Shown: piece after piece, positions 38,754-47,699 of the stretch | Numbering within the stretch: the first letter of the stretch is position 1 | Layout: every line of letters starts with the position of its first letter | DNA from: Sporosarcina jiandibaonis | GTDB taxonomy: Bacteria > Bacillota > Bacilli > Bacillales_A > Planococcaceae | Reading direction: 5' to 3' | DNA: 64,000 nt | Assembly (NCBI RefSeq): GCF_013184495.1 | Contig: NZ_JAAOIY010000001.1 | Coordinates: 992,001 to 1,056,000 of the forward strand | Position numbers and translations under genes: made by a program | The notes under the pieces: model-generated | Told to the model about the DNA's origin: nothing | Databases searched by the model: none | Seen by the model: the letters and a program-made list of their open reading frames with translations, nothing else

Positions 38754-39278
38754 TTAAACATTTTTATTAAAATTATTTATTTTTATTTTATTTAATGTTT
38801 CTAAAAACTGTCGACTTTCTTCTTCAGAAATCGTCAAAGAACCATAACGAACCTTATCATACGTTATAATGGGTTGAATTTCCTGTTCCCATCCCATCCT
38901 CTCAAACCATTCCTTCACTGTTTCACCAGCTAATCGCGAGGATTTTGCAAGATGTTCGTCTTTTTCAAATTACTGAAAGGCCAAGCACACAACATTTGTA
39001 GTCGATAAAAGATTTACATCTTGATTTTTAATTCTTTCTCTTTTATTTTGTCCAAACGGTTGAAAACTGTAAGATGGCATCTTCAATATTTCAATACTGA
39101 TTTTACGTTTTTTTAGAATCATGATCACAAATATAATTGCAATAACGATTACGATTATAGTTATAATAAAACCCAGATTTATTTGACCAGATGAAGTGGG
39201 GATTTCAAGAACTTCATCTTCTATTTGCTCGCCTTCAGGAATTCTCTGTTCCGAGTCCCCCACCAAGAATCTATTCAC
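38754..39278 (-). pseudogene. DUF4129 paralogue interrupted by an in-frame TAA
   Basis: From GTG at 39278 a frame runs 102 codons to TAA at 38970-38972, then continues in the same frame for 71 codons to TAA at 38754-38756. The part beyond the stop (FEKDEHLAKSSRLAGETVKE, then WFERMGW and YDKVRYGSLTISEEESRQF) matches the end of the gene immediately upstream (RFENDAHEAKYPRFAGETVK, WFSRMGW, YDKARYGSMTLSEEEGRRF). The first 102 codons include one membrane helix. So this is a partial copy of the upstream gene with a nonsense codon where that gene has arginine. It could still make the 102-residue membrane piece. Confidence 0.85.
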
Positions 39279-40531
39279 TAACTACTCTCAGAAAAATACT
39301 TTTCTCGTATTTCATTCAAATCATCTGCAAATCGACGACCTTCTTCTTCGGATAAAGTCATGGATCCATAGCGTGCCTTGTCGTAAGTCGAAAAAAGTTT
39401 TTCATTTTTTCCCCAGCCCATTCTTGAAAACCACTCTTTAACCGTTTCCCCTGCAAAGCGAGGATACTTTGCTTCATGGGCATCATTTTCAAAACGTTGG
39501 TACGCCGCACGCACAGCATTTGACCCTATCGAATAGTCATAAACTTGTTCAATATCCGGTTTCTTTTTGTCGCCCCGACCGAATAAACGTACTTTATACG
39601 AAAGACTTTCTGATTCCGCGTATACACGCTGCCTTTTTCTATAAATCATAAACAGAACTATAACGGCTGCTATTACGGTCATACCTACAACATAACCCCA
39701 AATATTAAGCTCCGTACTTGAAGAAAGTATCGTAAGTTTTTCATCTGCATCATCTTCAAAGTTCAAGATAGGCGTTGGCATCTCTTGATACTCTTTCCAT
39801 CTTAAGTAATCGAGCCAATCAATTACATAATCGATAAAGGGTGTAATGGCCGCCGACACGAACATAAATATTCCGCCAAAAAGAAATCCCGAAACAGCTA
39901 GAGCGGCGTTACGGACCGGCTCAAGTAAATAAAAGATTACAATATAGGCCGCGATTCCAATACCCATTATTGCAGCAAACACTTTACTTGTTTCTTTCCA
40001 ATCAAATTCCGGCAAGCGCCTTCCAAGTATCAAAGTTGTTATATAACGCATTACAATAAACAGGATTGTTGTCATCAAGAATAATAATACATTCACTTTA
40101 TTTATTTCTGTTGCATGCGCTTTCAACAAATAACTACGGGTAATAAAATAAAAAACTGTAAAAACAATTGTATTTATCGCGAGAAAGTTCCATCTGCTAT
40201 TTCGTTGCAACCCAAAATTAGCATGCATCCGCCAGCAAGCATACATAAAAATAAAAACCGTTACAGGTATTGCCGTCCCAATAAAATAAAAAGGCATAGC
40301 AAGAAGGAACGAAAAAATTAATCCCATAAAAATTGAATATCTTTTCATATAAAAAAATAAATAGCTGGCTATTCCCACAACTATAGATAGTACAATTAAT
40401 AAGTAATGCGGACTCAACATTAAGTTTTCAGAGATTAAGAGAAGTGGATAAGTAAGCAGTATGAGTTCAAGTATGAAACTTTCGACGTTTTTCAGTCTGA
40501 AACTGATTCCATCGATTTGTCGTTGATCCAC
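39278..40531 (-). CDS. Multi-helix membrane protein with C-terminal DUF4129
   Basis: A 417-residue protein with about seven helices in the first 240 residues, a further helix near 276-295, and a C-terminal DUF4129 domain (about 325-415, with YQRFENDAHEAKYPRF and GETVKEWFSRMGW). It is the third gene of a MoxR-DUF58 operon, the place normally held by a transglutaminase-DUF4129 protein (YebA/TgpA type). Here no transglutaminase domain (no Cys-His-Asp region) lies between the helices and DUF4129. It starts at GTG 40531 inside the DUF58 gene (40-base overlap). Confidence 0.85.
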   Translation of the reverse strand: MDQRQIDGISFRLKNVESFILELILLTYPLLLISENLMLSPHYLLIVLSIVVGIASYLFFYMKRYSIFMGLIFSFLLAMPFYFIGTAIPVTVFIFMYACWRMHANFGLQRNSRWNFLAINTIVFTVFYFITRSYLLKAHATEINKVNVLLFLMTTILFIVMRYITTLILGRRLPEFDWKETSKVFAAIMGIGIAAYIVIFYLLEPVRNAALAVSGFLFGGIFMFVSAAITPFIDYVIDWLDYLRWKEYQEMPTPILNFEDDADEKLTILSSSTELNIWGYVVGMTVIAAVIVLFMIYRKRQRVYAESESLSYKVRLFGRGDKKKPDIEQVYDYSIGSNAVRAAYQRFENDAHEAKYPRFAGETVKEWFSRMGWGKNEKLFSTYDKARYGSMTLSEEEGRRFADDLNEIREKYFSESS

Positions 40532-41682
40532 TGCTCCTCACCCCTTTCATAAGAACTATCGATAATAACTTCGCTGCGCTTCGACCATTTTCCATGAAAA
40601 GCATGAAAACGTTCCGGCTCATGAGTAATCAGTACAATCGTTGGTGCTAATTGTACTTTCGAATCAAGGCTTCGAAGTATATTTTCAAAAGGGATTTTCG
40701 CATTTCTTTCAGAGATTTGAGCTAATAATTCAAGCGACTTTTGATATTGGACTTTTCCGACACCAGTTGTTTGATGAATATAGGGTACCGCACCAAACGT
40801 TCGTATATTGATGATAATCTCATAAGGAATTTCATGGCGTGTACAATAATCAACATACGATGCCATACGTTCTACTTTTCTTTCAAAGTCCCCATCCGTA
40901 CGCGCCTTTTCAATTGCGTTTACTATAAACATCACTGATTGTTCAGTAACTGGCATATACTCTTTTGTTTGTAACTTTTGCATGCGAGCACTGGCTGTCC
41001 AATGAATTTGATCAAAACGATCTGTCGGTACATAATCTCGGGTCCCTATCGGTTGAAAGACGTCGTGGAATAATGACTGACGCTGCGGAACTTCGCCCGG
41101 TTTAAAAGGCGACGGATTTAACTCGCCTTTAAATGGGACAATATTTGGATACACAAGATTTTCTTGTGCAACCGTATCTTCTAGCTCCATCAAAACCGAA
41201 CCTTCCCCAAAAATATGAGGAACTTCAACCATGACACGCGTGATTCTAGATAATCCTCTTTTTCTACCTTCCAGCGGAATACTTATACGCACCGATTCAT
41301 AACTACCTACTGAGAAAGGAACAGTAAAGTCAAAAATCCCGCTGAAATGTTGCAATTCATCCAAAGCTGGAATCACAGAATCCTCAATCGAAAGCGTTAA
41401 TTTCCCGTTCCATATCGGCAGTCTTCCATTTTCAAATTCCATGACTAAATCCGTTTCGCTTCCAATTAAAAAACGCGCTCTATTTTTAACCGGTAGTAGT
41501 TTTAGGTCTTTACCTACATTTTTATAATACATATTTTGAAAAACGCCAATCAACAAAATAGAAGCAAAGCAGGCCGCCAATACAGTTTGAAAATAAATGA
41601 TTGCAAATAGCAGGAAGACTAGTGCGACGCCCATCATCATATGGAGTGACTTGAACCCCTCTTCATGGCGATTCCAATTCAT
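40492..41682 (-). CDS. DUF58 membrane protein (YeaD-like)
   Basis: A 396-residue protein with two N-terminal helices (about 12-50), a beta-rich region and the DUF58 signature around 205-230 (RDYVPTDRFDQIHWTASAR), then a VWA-like part. This is the YeaD kind, longer than the soluble DUF58 protein at 25098-25970. Its ATG overlaps the moxR stop codon by one base. It partners the MoxR ATPase encoded just before it. Confidence 0.88.
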   Translation of the reverse strand: MNWNRHEEGFKSLHMMMGVALVFLLFAIIYFQTVLAACFASILLIGVFQNMYYKNVGKDLKLLPVKNRARFLIGSETDLVMEFENGRLPIWNGKLTLSIEDSVIPALDELQHFSGIFDFTVPFSVGSYESVRISIPLEGRKRGLSRITRVMVEVPHIFGEGSVLMELEDTVAQENLVYPNIVPFKGELNPSPFKPGEVPQRQSLFHDVFQPIGTRDYVPTDRFDQIHWTASARMQKLQTKEYMPVTEQSVMFIVNAIEKARTDGDFERKVERMASYVDYCTRHEIPYEIIINIRTFGAVPYIHQTTGVGKVQYQKSLELLAQISERNAKIPFENILRSLDSKVQLAPTIVLITHEPERFHAFHGKWSKRSEVIIDSSYERGEEQWINDKSMESVSD

Positions 41683-42617
41683 TAGATTGCCGCCTCGATC
41701 GGTGCTGGTATTGATCTTATAATGTCACTCAATACGTCGTCTAATTCTTTTGTCAGCATACCTTCTGTCGACAACTCCATACGGTGTAATGCCGCGGGTT
41801 CAATTATTGCTTTCACATCATCAGGTGTCGCGAAACTTCTTCCAGATATATAAGCATGCGCTTTGGCAGCTCGTAAAATTGCAAGTGCCGCACGCGAGCT
41901 GAGACCAAGTTCGATGAAAGCGTGCTCCCGAGTCGCACGGACAATTTTCAGTATATAATGTTCGATATCTTCATGGACCGTTACTTTACTTGCCTCAGTT
42001 GCCCATAGTTTCACATCACCTGGCCCTATTATCGATGAAGTGGTAATTTCGCCAGGATTATTCCCGTATTGCCTTAAAATTTGTTGCTCTTCTTCCAATG
42101 ACGGATAACCAATATTCAATTTAAATAAGAAGCGATCGAGTTGGGCAGCAGGTAATGGAAAAGTTCCTTGTTGGGACTCGATTGGGTTTTGAGTCGCTAT
42201 TACCATAAATGGAGTTGGAAGTTTTATTGTTTCACCGTCGATTGTTACCTGCTTCTCCTCCATTGACTCTAATAGGCTTGACTGTGTACGGGGTGTTGCT
42301 CTATTCACTTCATCCGCAAGCAAGATGTTTGTTGAAACCGGACCCGCTTTTAAAACAAAGTCCTGCGTCTGCGGATTAAAATAACGTATCCCGGTTACAT
42401 CTGAAGGAAGTACATCAGGTGTAAACTGTATACGTCTAAATTCGCCTTTGAATGCGCTGGCAAAGCTTTTTGCCATCATCGTTTTACCTGAACCAGGAAC
42501 ACTTTCTAATAAAACATGTCCTTCTTGCAATAATGCAATTAACATATAGTCGAATTCTTTTTCTCTGCCAATAATAGCCTGATTCAATTCTTGCTTAAAT
42601 TCATGGATGGAAACCAC
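41682..42617 (-). CDS. MoxR family AAA+ ATPase (YeaC-like)
   Basis: A 311-residue AAA+ ATPase: Walker A PGSGKTMMAK near residue 41, Walker B LLADEVNRA near 97-105, sensor ATQNPIES near 140, and a C-terminal lid helical domain (GLSSRAALAILRAAKAHAY). It starts at GTG 42617 with GGAGGGG six bases upstream. This copy is diverged from the MoxR at 25970-26962 and belongs to the YeaC type. The Spo0E-like gene ends 22 bases before it. Confidence 0.93.
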   Translation of the reverse strand: MVSIHEFKQELNQAIIGREKEFDYMLIALLQEGHVLLESVPGSGKTMMAKSFASAFKGEFRRIQFTPDVLPSDVTGIRYFNPQTQDFVLKAGPVSTNILLADEVNRATPRTQSSLLESMEEKQVTIDGETIKLPTPFMVIATQNPIESQQGTFPLPAAQLDRFLFKLNIGYPSLEEEQQILRQYGNNPGEITTSSIIGPGDVKLWATEASKVTVHEDIEHYILKIVRATREHAFIELGLSSRAALAILRAAKAHAYISGRSFATPDDVKAIIEPAALHRMELSTEGMLTKELDDVLSDIIRSIPAPIEAAI

Positions 42618-42639
42618 TCATAACCCCTCCGATAATATT

Positions 42640-42804
42640 TTATCTGTTTTTACCTAAATTATCGTTTTTACTTTGAAATCCTTCATAACGATTAATCAAA
42701 GCATCTAGCTTTTGACTTATTTTTAGTGTTTCCCTGGAACCCAAACCTGTTGACATGGCAATTTCAATCATTAATTTACGGGTCTCTTCGATTTCTTTTT
42801 CCAC
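42640..42804 (-). CDS. Spo0E-like aspartyl-phosphate phosphatase
   Basis: A 54-residue protein starting at GTG 42804 with GGAGGGG five bases upstream. It has the Spo0E family pattern: an N-terminal helix (EKEIEETRKLMIEIAMSTGL), then the signature SQKLDALINRY. Family members dephosphorylate Spo0A-P or related response regulators and so delay sporulation. It lies 22 bases before moxR and probably heads that operon. The histidine kinase at 43526-44971 is encoded nearby on the same strand. Confidence 0.88.
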   Translation of the reverse strand: MEKEIEETRKLMIEIAMSTGLGSRETLKISQKLDALINRYEGFQSKNDNLGKNR

Positions 42805-42972
42805 CAATACCCCTCCGCGGTTCCTTTACTTTGCCTTAACCGTTTTGAATTTCAAACATTCAAATCAAAAATATTTGCTTTATTAATATAGTACCAGACC
42901 GAAATCTAATAAAGCAAACTTATCTCAATTGTCCGAAGATGACTATGAAATTATTTGCGAATAAATTTTGGG

Positions 42973-43003
42973 AAAAAAAAATGGCACTCATTTTCGAGTT
43001 GCC
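42973..43003 (-). terminator. Terminator after the MarR gene
   Basis: A stem of GGCAACTC with GAGTGCC (one bulged base) and a six-base loop runs on the minus strand into nine T, just beyond the stop codon. Confidence 0.8.
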
Positions 43004-43009
43004 GTTTTT

Positions 43010-43450
43010 TCACGATAGATCTTTGACTGATAAACCGAGTTTTTTCAGTAATTCAATTGCTGTATTTTGCTCTTCAGCATCCAAACCGCTCATAAGAGAT
43101 TCGATATTTTTTGCATGTTCGGGAAATATAGACTCTATCAGTTCTATTCCATCTTTTGTTATTGAAATATATGTTACCCGCTTGTCCTCCGAACAGAACA
43201 CTCGCTCAAGAAATCCTCTCTTCTCAAGTTTGTCAACAACATAAGTCATTGAACCGCTTCTAAGTAAAATTTTTTGACCGATTTTTTGAATGGGCTGTCT
43301 TCCCCTATGGTATAGAAGCTCCAAAACACCGAATTCCGTTGGATTCAAGCCATATTGTTCAATCAATTTGTGAGCTTCTTCCAAAATTACTTTACACGAA
43401 CGGGATAAGACAATAAATAACTTTAAAGCACGATCTGTACTATTTTCCAT
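43010..43450 (-). CDS. MarR family transcriptional regulator
   Basis: A 146-residue winged-helix regulator with recognition helix region KILLRSGSMTYVVDKLEKRGFLER near 62-85 and beta-wing DKRVTYISIT. The type resembles the MhqR/YkvE group that senses electrophiles or phenolics, but it has only two cysteines, and I cannot say whether they act. The ATG at 43450 has AGGTGG eight bases upstream. No target gene is adjacent; the next gene upstream on the strand is a histidine kinase pointing towards something else. Confidence 0.88.
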   Translation of the reverse strand: MENSTDRALKLFIVLSRSCKVILEEAHKLIEQYGLNPTEFGVLELLYHRGRQPIQKIGQKILLRSGSMTYVVDKLEKRGFLERVFCSEDKRVTYISITKDGIELIESIFPEHAKNIESLMSGLDAEEQNTAIELLKKLGLSVKDLS

Positions 43451-43525
43451 AACTTTTTCCACCTTCTGTAATTCCCAACTGATTAACTATAATTATAAGG
43501 GAAATTAAAGGTAATTGTCAAAAAT

Positions 43526-44971
43526 TCATTGTACAATCTCTGATTGTAAAGCTATTTTCTCCTTCGATGACGAGTTATAAATCGTAGCAGAGGGAAAAGA
43601 TACGATAAATTCAGACCCAACGCCAACCTCGCTTGATACAGAAACTGTACCCCCATGTTCTTCAATCGTTTTAATGACAAATGGCAGTCCTAAGCCGGTT
43701 CCTTCAGATCGCGTGGTAAAGAAAGGCATAAATATTTGTTTTAATTGGGTTACAGGCATGCCATGACCTGTATCCGATATTAAAATATCGACCTTATTAT
43801 CTTCTTTCGCTTCCAAGCTAATCGTTAACTTTCCGCCATGGTTCATCGCCTCTAGTGCATTTTTCATTAGATTTAATAAGGCTTGCTTCAGTTTTGCTGC
43901 ATCCCCGAAAATAAATACCTCATCCACATCACCCATGTATTGTATGATTGAAATCCCTTCAATTCTAGCCTTCGGTTGAAATAGATTGATCATCGTTGAT
44001 AACAATTTAGGTAAAGAAATAAATGTTTTTTCTTCGATACTCGGCTTGGATAAGATGAGCATTTCATTCAAGATAGATTCCATTCGGATAATTTCATCAT
44101 CTATAACCGTTAAATACTTTTCAGATTCCTCAGCAGTTGAATTTCTTAATAGCTGAGTAAATCCTTTAAGTGTGGTAATCGGATTACGGATTTCATGGGC
44201 AATGCTTGCTGCAAGTTGCCCCACTTCATAAAGTGATTCTTTATGAGCTAACCGTTTCTCCAAAATAACTTTTTCAGTGCGATCCGCCATTCGGGTAATA
44301 AACATTCCTACGGACTCATCATAATAAGTCTTGATATAATAATAGCTAACCTCTCCCGATGGCTTTTCATAAGAGTGTAAAGTTTCAGCATACCATTCGC
44401 CAATCACTTTCTGGATGAATTTTGTTGATTGCTCTTTCGAAAAACCTAATGAACCGAAAAATTCACAAGCGCTTTTCCCAATAAGCATTTTTCTCGACAT
44501 TCCAAGAAAGCTATACGAATGTTCATTAACGTTTTGAATAATTCCAGTTTGATCAAAAGCAACGAATAGACTTTCAGATTTCTGGAATATTTTCAAATTG
44601 CTCACCTCGAGTTCTTCTCTAAGCATTTGGGGCACATTGAAAAGTGCAATAATTTGTCGTGTTTCATTACAATATATGAGGTGCACCTTTACAGAATCGG
44701 CTATATTCTTTGGTGCTAACGCGATGGGGAGATTGGATGAGGTGTGTCCATCATTTATTGTCAACTCTATTTTCTCGTCCCACAAATGATTCGACTTTTC
44801 ATCTGATAAGTCTTTAATATTTTTTATTTCTCCCAATCCGAACTTTTCTTTAAACTCATCATTTATTTGTATTATCCTGCCTCTAACATCTAAAATAGCA
44901 GCTGGTTTACGTGCATTTTCAAAAAACATAATGAATTTACTTGCCTTTTCTTGTTTCAACTTCAAATTCAT
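43526..44971 (-). CDS. PAS-domain sensor histidine kinase (sporulation-kinase-like)
   Basis: A 481-residue soluble kinase: a PAS domain at about 8-60, a second at about 120-220, the phosphorylated-histidine box SIAHEIRNPITTLKGFTQ near 258, and the ATPase domain with NLMKNALEAM, DTGHGMP and FFTTRSEGTGLGLPF. No membrane helix and no response regulator gene beside it, as in the orphan Kin kinases that feed the Spo0 phosphorelay. The ATG at 44971 has GGAG nine bases upstream; TTG at 44965 is an alternative. Confidence 0.88.
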   Translation of the reverse strand: MNLKLKQEKASKFIMFFENARKPAAILDVRGRIIQINDEFKEKFGLGEIKNIKDLSDEKSNHLWDEKIELTINDGHTSSNLPIALAPKNIADSVKVHLIYCNETRQIIALFNVPQMLREELEVSNLKIFQKSESLFVAFDQTGIIQNVNEHSYSFLGMSRKMLIGKSACEFFGSLGFSKEQSTKFIQKVIGEWYAETLHSYEKPSGEVSYYYIKTYYDESVGMFITRMADRTEKVILEKRLAHKESLYEVGQLAASIAHEIRNPITTLKGFTQLLRNSTAEESEKYLTVIDDEIIRMESILNEMLILSKPSIEEKTFISLPKLLSTMINLFQPKARIEGISIIQYMGDVDEVFIFGDAAKLKQALLNLMKNALEAMNHGGKLTISLEAKEDNKVDILISDTGHGMPVTQLKQIFMPFFTTRSEGTGLGLPFVIKTIEEHGGTVSVSSEVGVGSEFIVSFPSATIYNSSSKEKIALQSEIVQ

Positions 44972-45188
44972 TCCCCCTAGCTCCGTAGTAAAACAGTATG
45001 AAGAATGCTCACAATTCATGCTAAGAAACTACGCAATGCAAAGTACGCTTAATTCCGATTATTCCATAATTAAACAAATAATGGTATAGGCATAAAGTTA
45101 TGGTTATGAGTAATATTTCTTATTTGATAATGATTTTTTTTCGCAAGGAACTTCTCCGTAAAGATTCCTTGACAGAATTGGTCCTTTA

Positions 45189-45233
45189 ATCCCAAAAAAA
45201 CCGTTCCACTTAGTTATTATTGGGAACGGTTTG
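45189..45233 (-). terminator. Terminator after ktrD
   Basis: AAACCGTTCC at 45198-45207 pairs exactly with GGAACGGTTT at 45223-45232; the minus-strand side ends in seven T. It lies about 65 bases after the ktrD stop. Confidence 0.85.
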
Positions 45234-45297
45234 GTACTTTTCATATTTTGTTTTCAGCTAGAGCTATAAGGTCGAATGTTTTACAAGATTTTTGTTG

Positions 45298-46656
45298 TTA
45301 GCCGATAATAACCCGTTCTTTCGGGAAATGGTAATGCGGTTTCGTCGTCTTACCTCCAAGCGTGAATAAAAATGAAATGAGTCCTACACGACCGATAAAC
45401 ATTAACACCATAATAATTATTTTGCCCGTCACCGATAGATCAGATGTTATGCCAAGTGACATGCCGCATGTACCAAATGCAGATGTTATCTCAAATAACA
45501 ACGCGACTATCGGAACATTCGGCTCTGTTACCAATAGGATGAGCAATGCAACGATAACCATAAAACCTGCAAGTAAAATAACTGCGTAAGAGCGAAATAC
45601 ATCGATTAGCTTAATTTGTCGATTAAAAATATGAATCACTTCTCGCCCTCGAGCGAAGTTAATTAGAAATAATAGTGCAATTGCAAATGTAGTTGTCCGT
45701 ATTCCGCCACCAACAGAACTTGGCGATGCTCCTATAAACATTAAAGAACTAATAACAATATCCGTCGCATCGCTAAACTGCGTCACATCGAACGTTGTTA
45801 AACCCGCCGATCTTGAGGAAACCGAGTGGAATATGGAAGTGAAAATTTTTTCATGCCATGCCATTCCTTTAAATGAATGAAACGATTCCAGAATATAAAT
45901 CATAATTGCTCCAAAAACTAAAAGAGCCCCAAATGTTATTGTTGTGATTTTGGTAAAAAGAGAAAATCGAAAATGAGGATTTTTCTTTGAGAAAAAGGCT
46001 TTCACTTCGATTAATACTGGAAATCCAATCCCTCCCAAAATAATTAATAACATTGTCAAGGATTGAATGAAATAATCATTGAAGTAAGGCAATAATGACT
46101 CACCTGTAATATCAAAACCTGCATTCGTTGTCGCGGAGACGGCCATAAACAATCCGTTTAAAAAAGCTTCGTTGAAAGTATCGTAAAACCTCATAATATA
46201 AAAAGTGAAAATCAACCCACCGACGAGCTCAATAAGGAAAATAATTTTCACGATTTCTCTAATCAGATAGACGACGCCTGAAAGACTATACTGATTGTGA
46301 TCAACCATAATCAATTGTCGTTCCCTCATGCCAATTCGTTTTCTAATTAGCAACCAAAAAAAAGTACCGATTGACATTATCCCGATTCCGCCGAATTGCA
46401 GCACGACCATAATCATGCTAATTCCAAAGGGGGTATATGTTTCAGAAATACTTATTGCGGTCAAACCTGTCACGCTTACCGCACTTACAGCAGTAAAAAG
46501 ACTATCGAGCATTTCAATTTTAACGCCCGGTTTATATACACCAGGTAAATTTAATAATAAAAAAGAAAATGCAATGGCTAGAAAATAATAAAACACAATA
46601 ATCTGTGCAGGAGTGAGTTTTTGAAAGCTTTCACGATTTATATTTAACCTATTCAA
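45298..46656 (-). CDS. ktrD: Potassium uptake channel subunit KtrD
   Basis: A 452-residue TrkH/KtrB-type transporter with four membrane-pore-membrane repeats; selectivity-loop sequences AVSVTGLTA (near 59), ATTNAGFDITG (near 175) and SSRSAGLTTFD (near 285) are visible, and a fourth, SAFGTCGMSLG, is near 390. It would pair with the RCK protein KtrC encoded at 13377-14036. The start is TTG 46656 with GGAGG seven bases upstream. Only 29 bases and no terminator separate it from the TerC gene upstream. Confidence 0.92.
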   Translation of the reverse strand: MNRLNINRESFQKLTPAQIIVFYYFLAIAFSFLLLNLPGVYKPGVKIEMLDSLFTAVSAVSVTGLTAISISETYTPFGISMIMVVLQFGGIGIMSIGTFFWLLIRKRIGMRERQLIMVDHNQYSLSGVVYLIREIVKIIFLIELVGGLIFTFYIMRFYDTFNEAFLNGLFMAVSATTNAGFDITGESLLPYFNDYFIQSLTMLLIILGGIGFPVLIEVKAFFSKKNPHFRFSLFTKITTITFGALLVFGAIMIYILESFHSFKGMAWHEKIFTSIFHSVSSRSAGLTTFDVTQFSDATDIVISSLMFIGASPSSVGGGIRTTTFAIALLFLINFARGREVIHIFNRQIKLIDVFRSYAVILLAGFMVIVALLILLVTEPNVPIVALLFEITSAFGTCGMSLGITSDLSVTGKIIIMVLMFIGRVGLISFLFTLGGKTTKPHYHFPKERVIIG

Positions 46657-46686
46657 ACTACTACCTCCTGCAATAATTAGTTATAT

Positions 46687-47457
46687 TTAAAGTTGCGCTT
46701 TTCTTTTTTTCCGGTCATTGCTTACACCTACGAAATAGCCATAAAGTGCAATTCCAACGAGAACAACCCAGAACGTCGTCTTCCATAGAGTGGAATGTGG
46801 AAATGCTGGATCAAGAATTTGTAGTTTTTCATGCGACAATGTCAAAACGACCAATTTAACACCGACCCAGCCAACTATGAGAAATGCAGCTGTTTCAAGG
46901 GAAGGATATTTATCCAATAACACAACAAACTGACGTGCGGCAAAACGCATAATAATTAGACCGATGATACCACCTAATAACATGACTAGGAACTGACCAC
47001 CGTTAATCCCGCCAATATGGAACTCTCCCAATTCCGGAAGGGTGACTGCAAGTGCGACTGCAGCTAACATTGAATCTAATGCAAACGCGATATCTGCTAA
47101 TTCAACCTTAAATACTGTCATCCAAAAACCTGATTGTTTACGCGGTTTCGTTAAGTCTTCCCCATGCTTATCTTTTTTCCTTTGATCATAAATGTTCTTT
47201 ATGGAAATAAATAAAAGATATGCTGCTCCGAGTGCTTGGATTTGCCAAATATTTACGAGAAAAGTAATCATAAACAAAGCTGCGAATCGAAAAACAAATG
47301 CACCCAGGAGCCCGTAAAATAAAGCTCTCTTCTGTTGTAACTTTGGTAAATGCTTCACCATAACAGCCATCACTACTGCGTTATCAGCGGCTAATAATCC
47401 TTCAAGTACAATGAGTACTACAAGTACCCATGCATATTCCAGTAATATTGCTTCCAA
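46687..47457 (-). CDS. TerC family manganese exporter (YkoY/MeeY-like)
   Basis: A 256-residue membrane protein with seven or more helices and the TerC metal motifs: LLAADNAVV near residues 20-28 and ADIAFALDSMLAA near 120-132. The gene is preceded by a yybP-ykoY riboswitch, as is Bacillus ykoY (meeY), which supports a role in exporting manganese or metallating exported proteins. The start is TTG 47457, about nine bases after GGAGG. The potassium channel gene ktrD follows closely. Confidence 0.93.
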   Translation of the reverse strand: MEAILLEYAWVLVVLIVLEGLLAADNAVVMAVMVKHLPKLQQKRALFYGLLGAFVFRFAALFMITFLVNIWQIQALGAAYLLFISIKNIYDQRKKDKHGEDLTKPRKQSGFWMTVFKVELADIAFALDSMLAAVALAVTLPELGEFHIGGINGGQFLVMLLGGIIGLIIMRFAARQFVVLLDKYPSLETAAFLIVGWVGVKLVVLTLSHEKLQILDPAFPHSTLWKTTFWVVLVGIALYGYFVGVSNDRKKRKAQL

Positions 47458-47484
47458 AAAAATCTTCCTCCAATCAACTCAAAT

Positions 47485-47626
47485 AAAAAAAACCTCACCT
47501 AATAAATAGGCAAAGGTCTCGCAAAGTCGGAATTTAATCTTTAAATTTCGGCTATCATAACCGATGGCAAAAAGAGCCATGTATTGACGATTATGAAATA
47601 GGTTTCCCTAAAGCTACTCCCCTTTG
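47485..47626 (-). promoter_or_regulatory. Manganese riboswitch (yybP-ykoY) with overlapping terminator
   Basis: On the minus strand the transcript shows both conserved loops of the yybP-ykoY aptamer: GGGGAGTAG after the 5' P1 arm, and GAGACCTTTGCC at the 3' end. P1 is CAAAGG (complement of 47621-47626) with CCTTTG (complement of 47511-47516). The same CCTTTG also starts a terminator stem (complement of 47494-47516) with a T-run at 47485-47492. The two folds exclude each other, so manganese binding should prevent termination and switch the gene on. Confidence 0.9.
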
Positions 47627-47664
47627 ACATTAGTCAAAAGATATTAAGTTAGGTCTTTGAATTT

Positions 47665-47693
47665 AGTATACCCACCCATCATTGAAATGTAAA
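47665..47693 (-). promoter_or_regulatory. Promoter of the riboswitch-terC-ktrD unit
   Basis: On the minus strand TTTACA (complement of 47688-47693) and TATACT (complement of 47665-47670) are exactly 17 bases apart, about 40 bases before the aptamer. Confidence 0.85.
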
Positions 47694-47699
47694 CATTTT

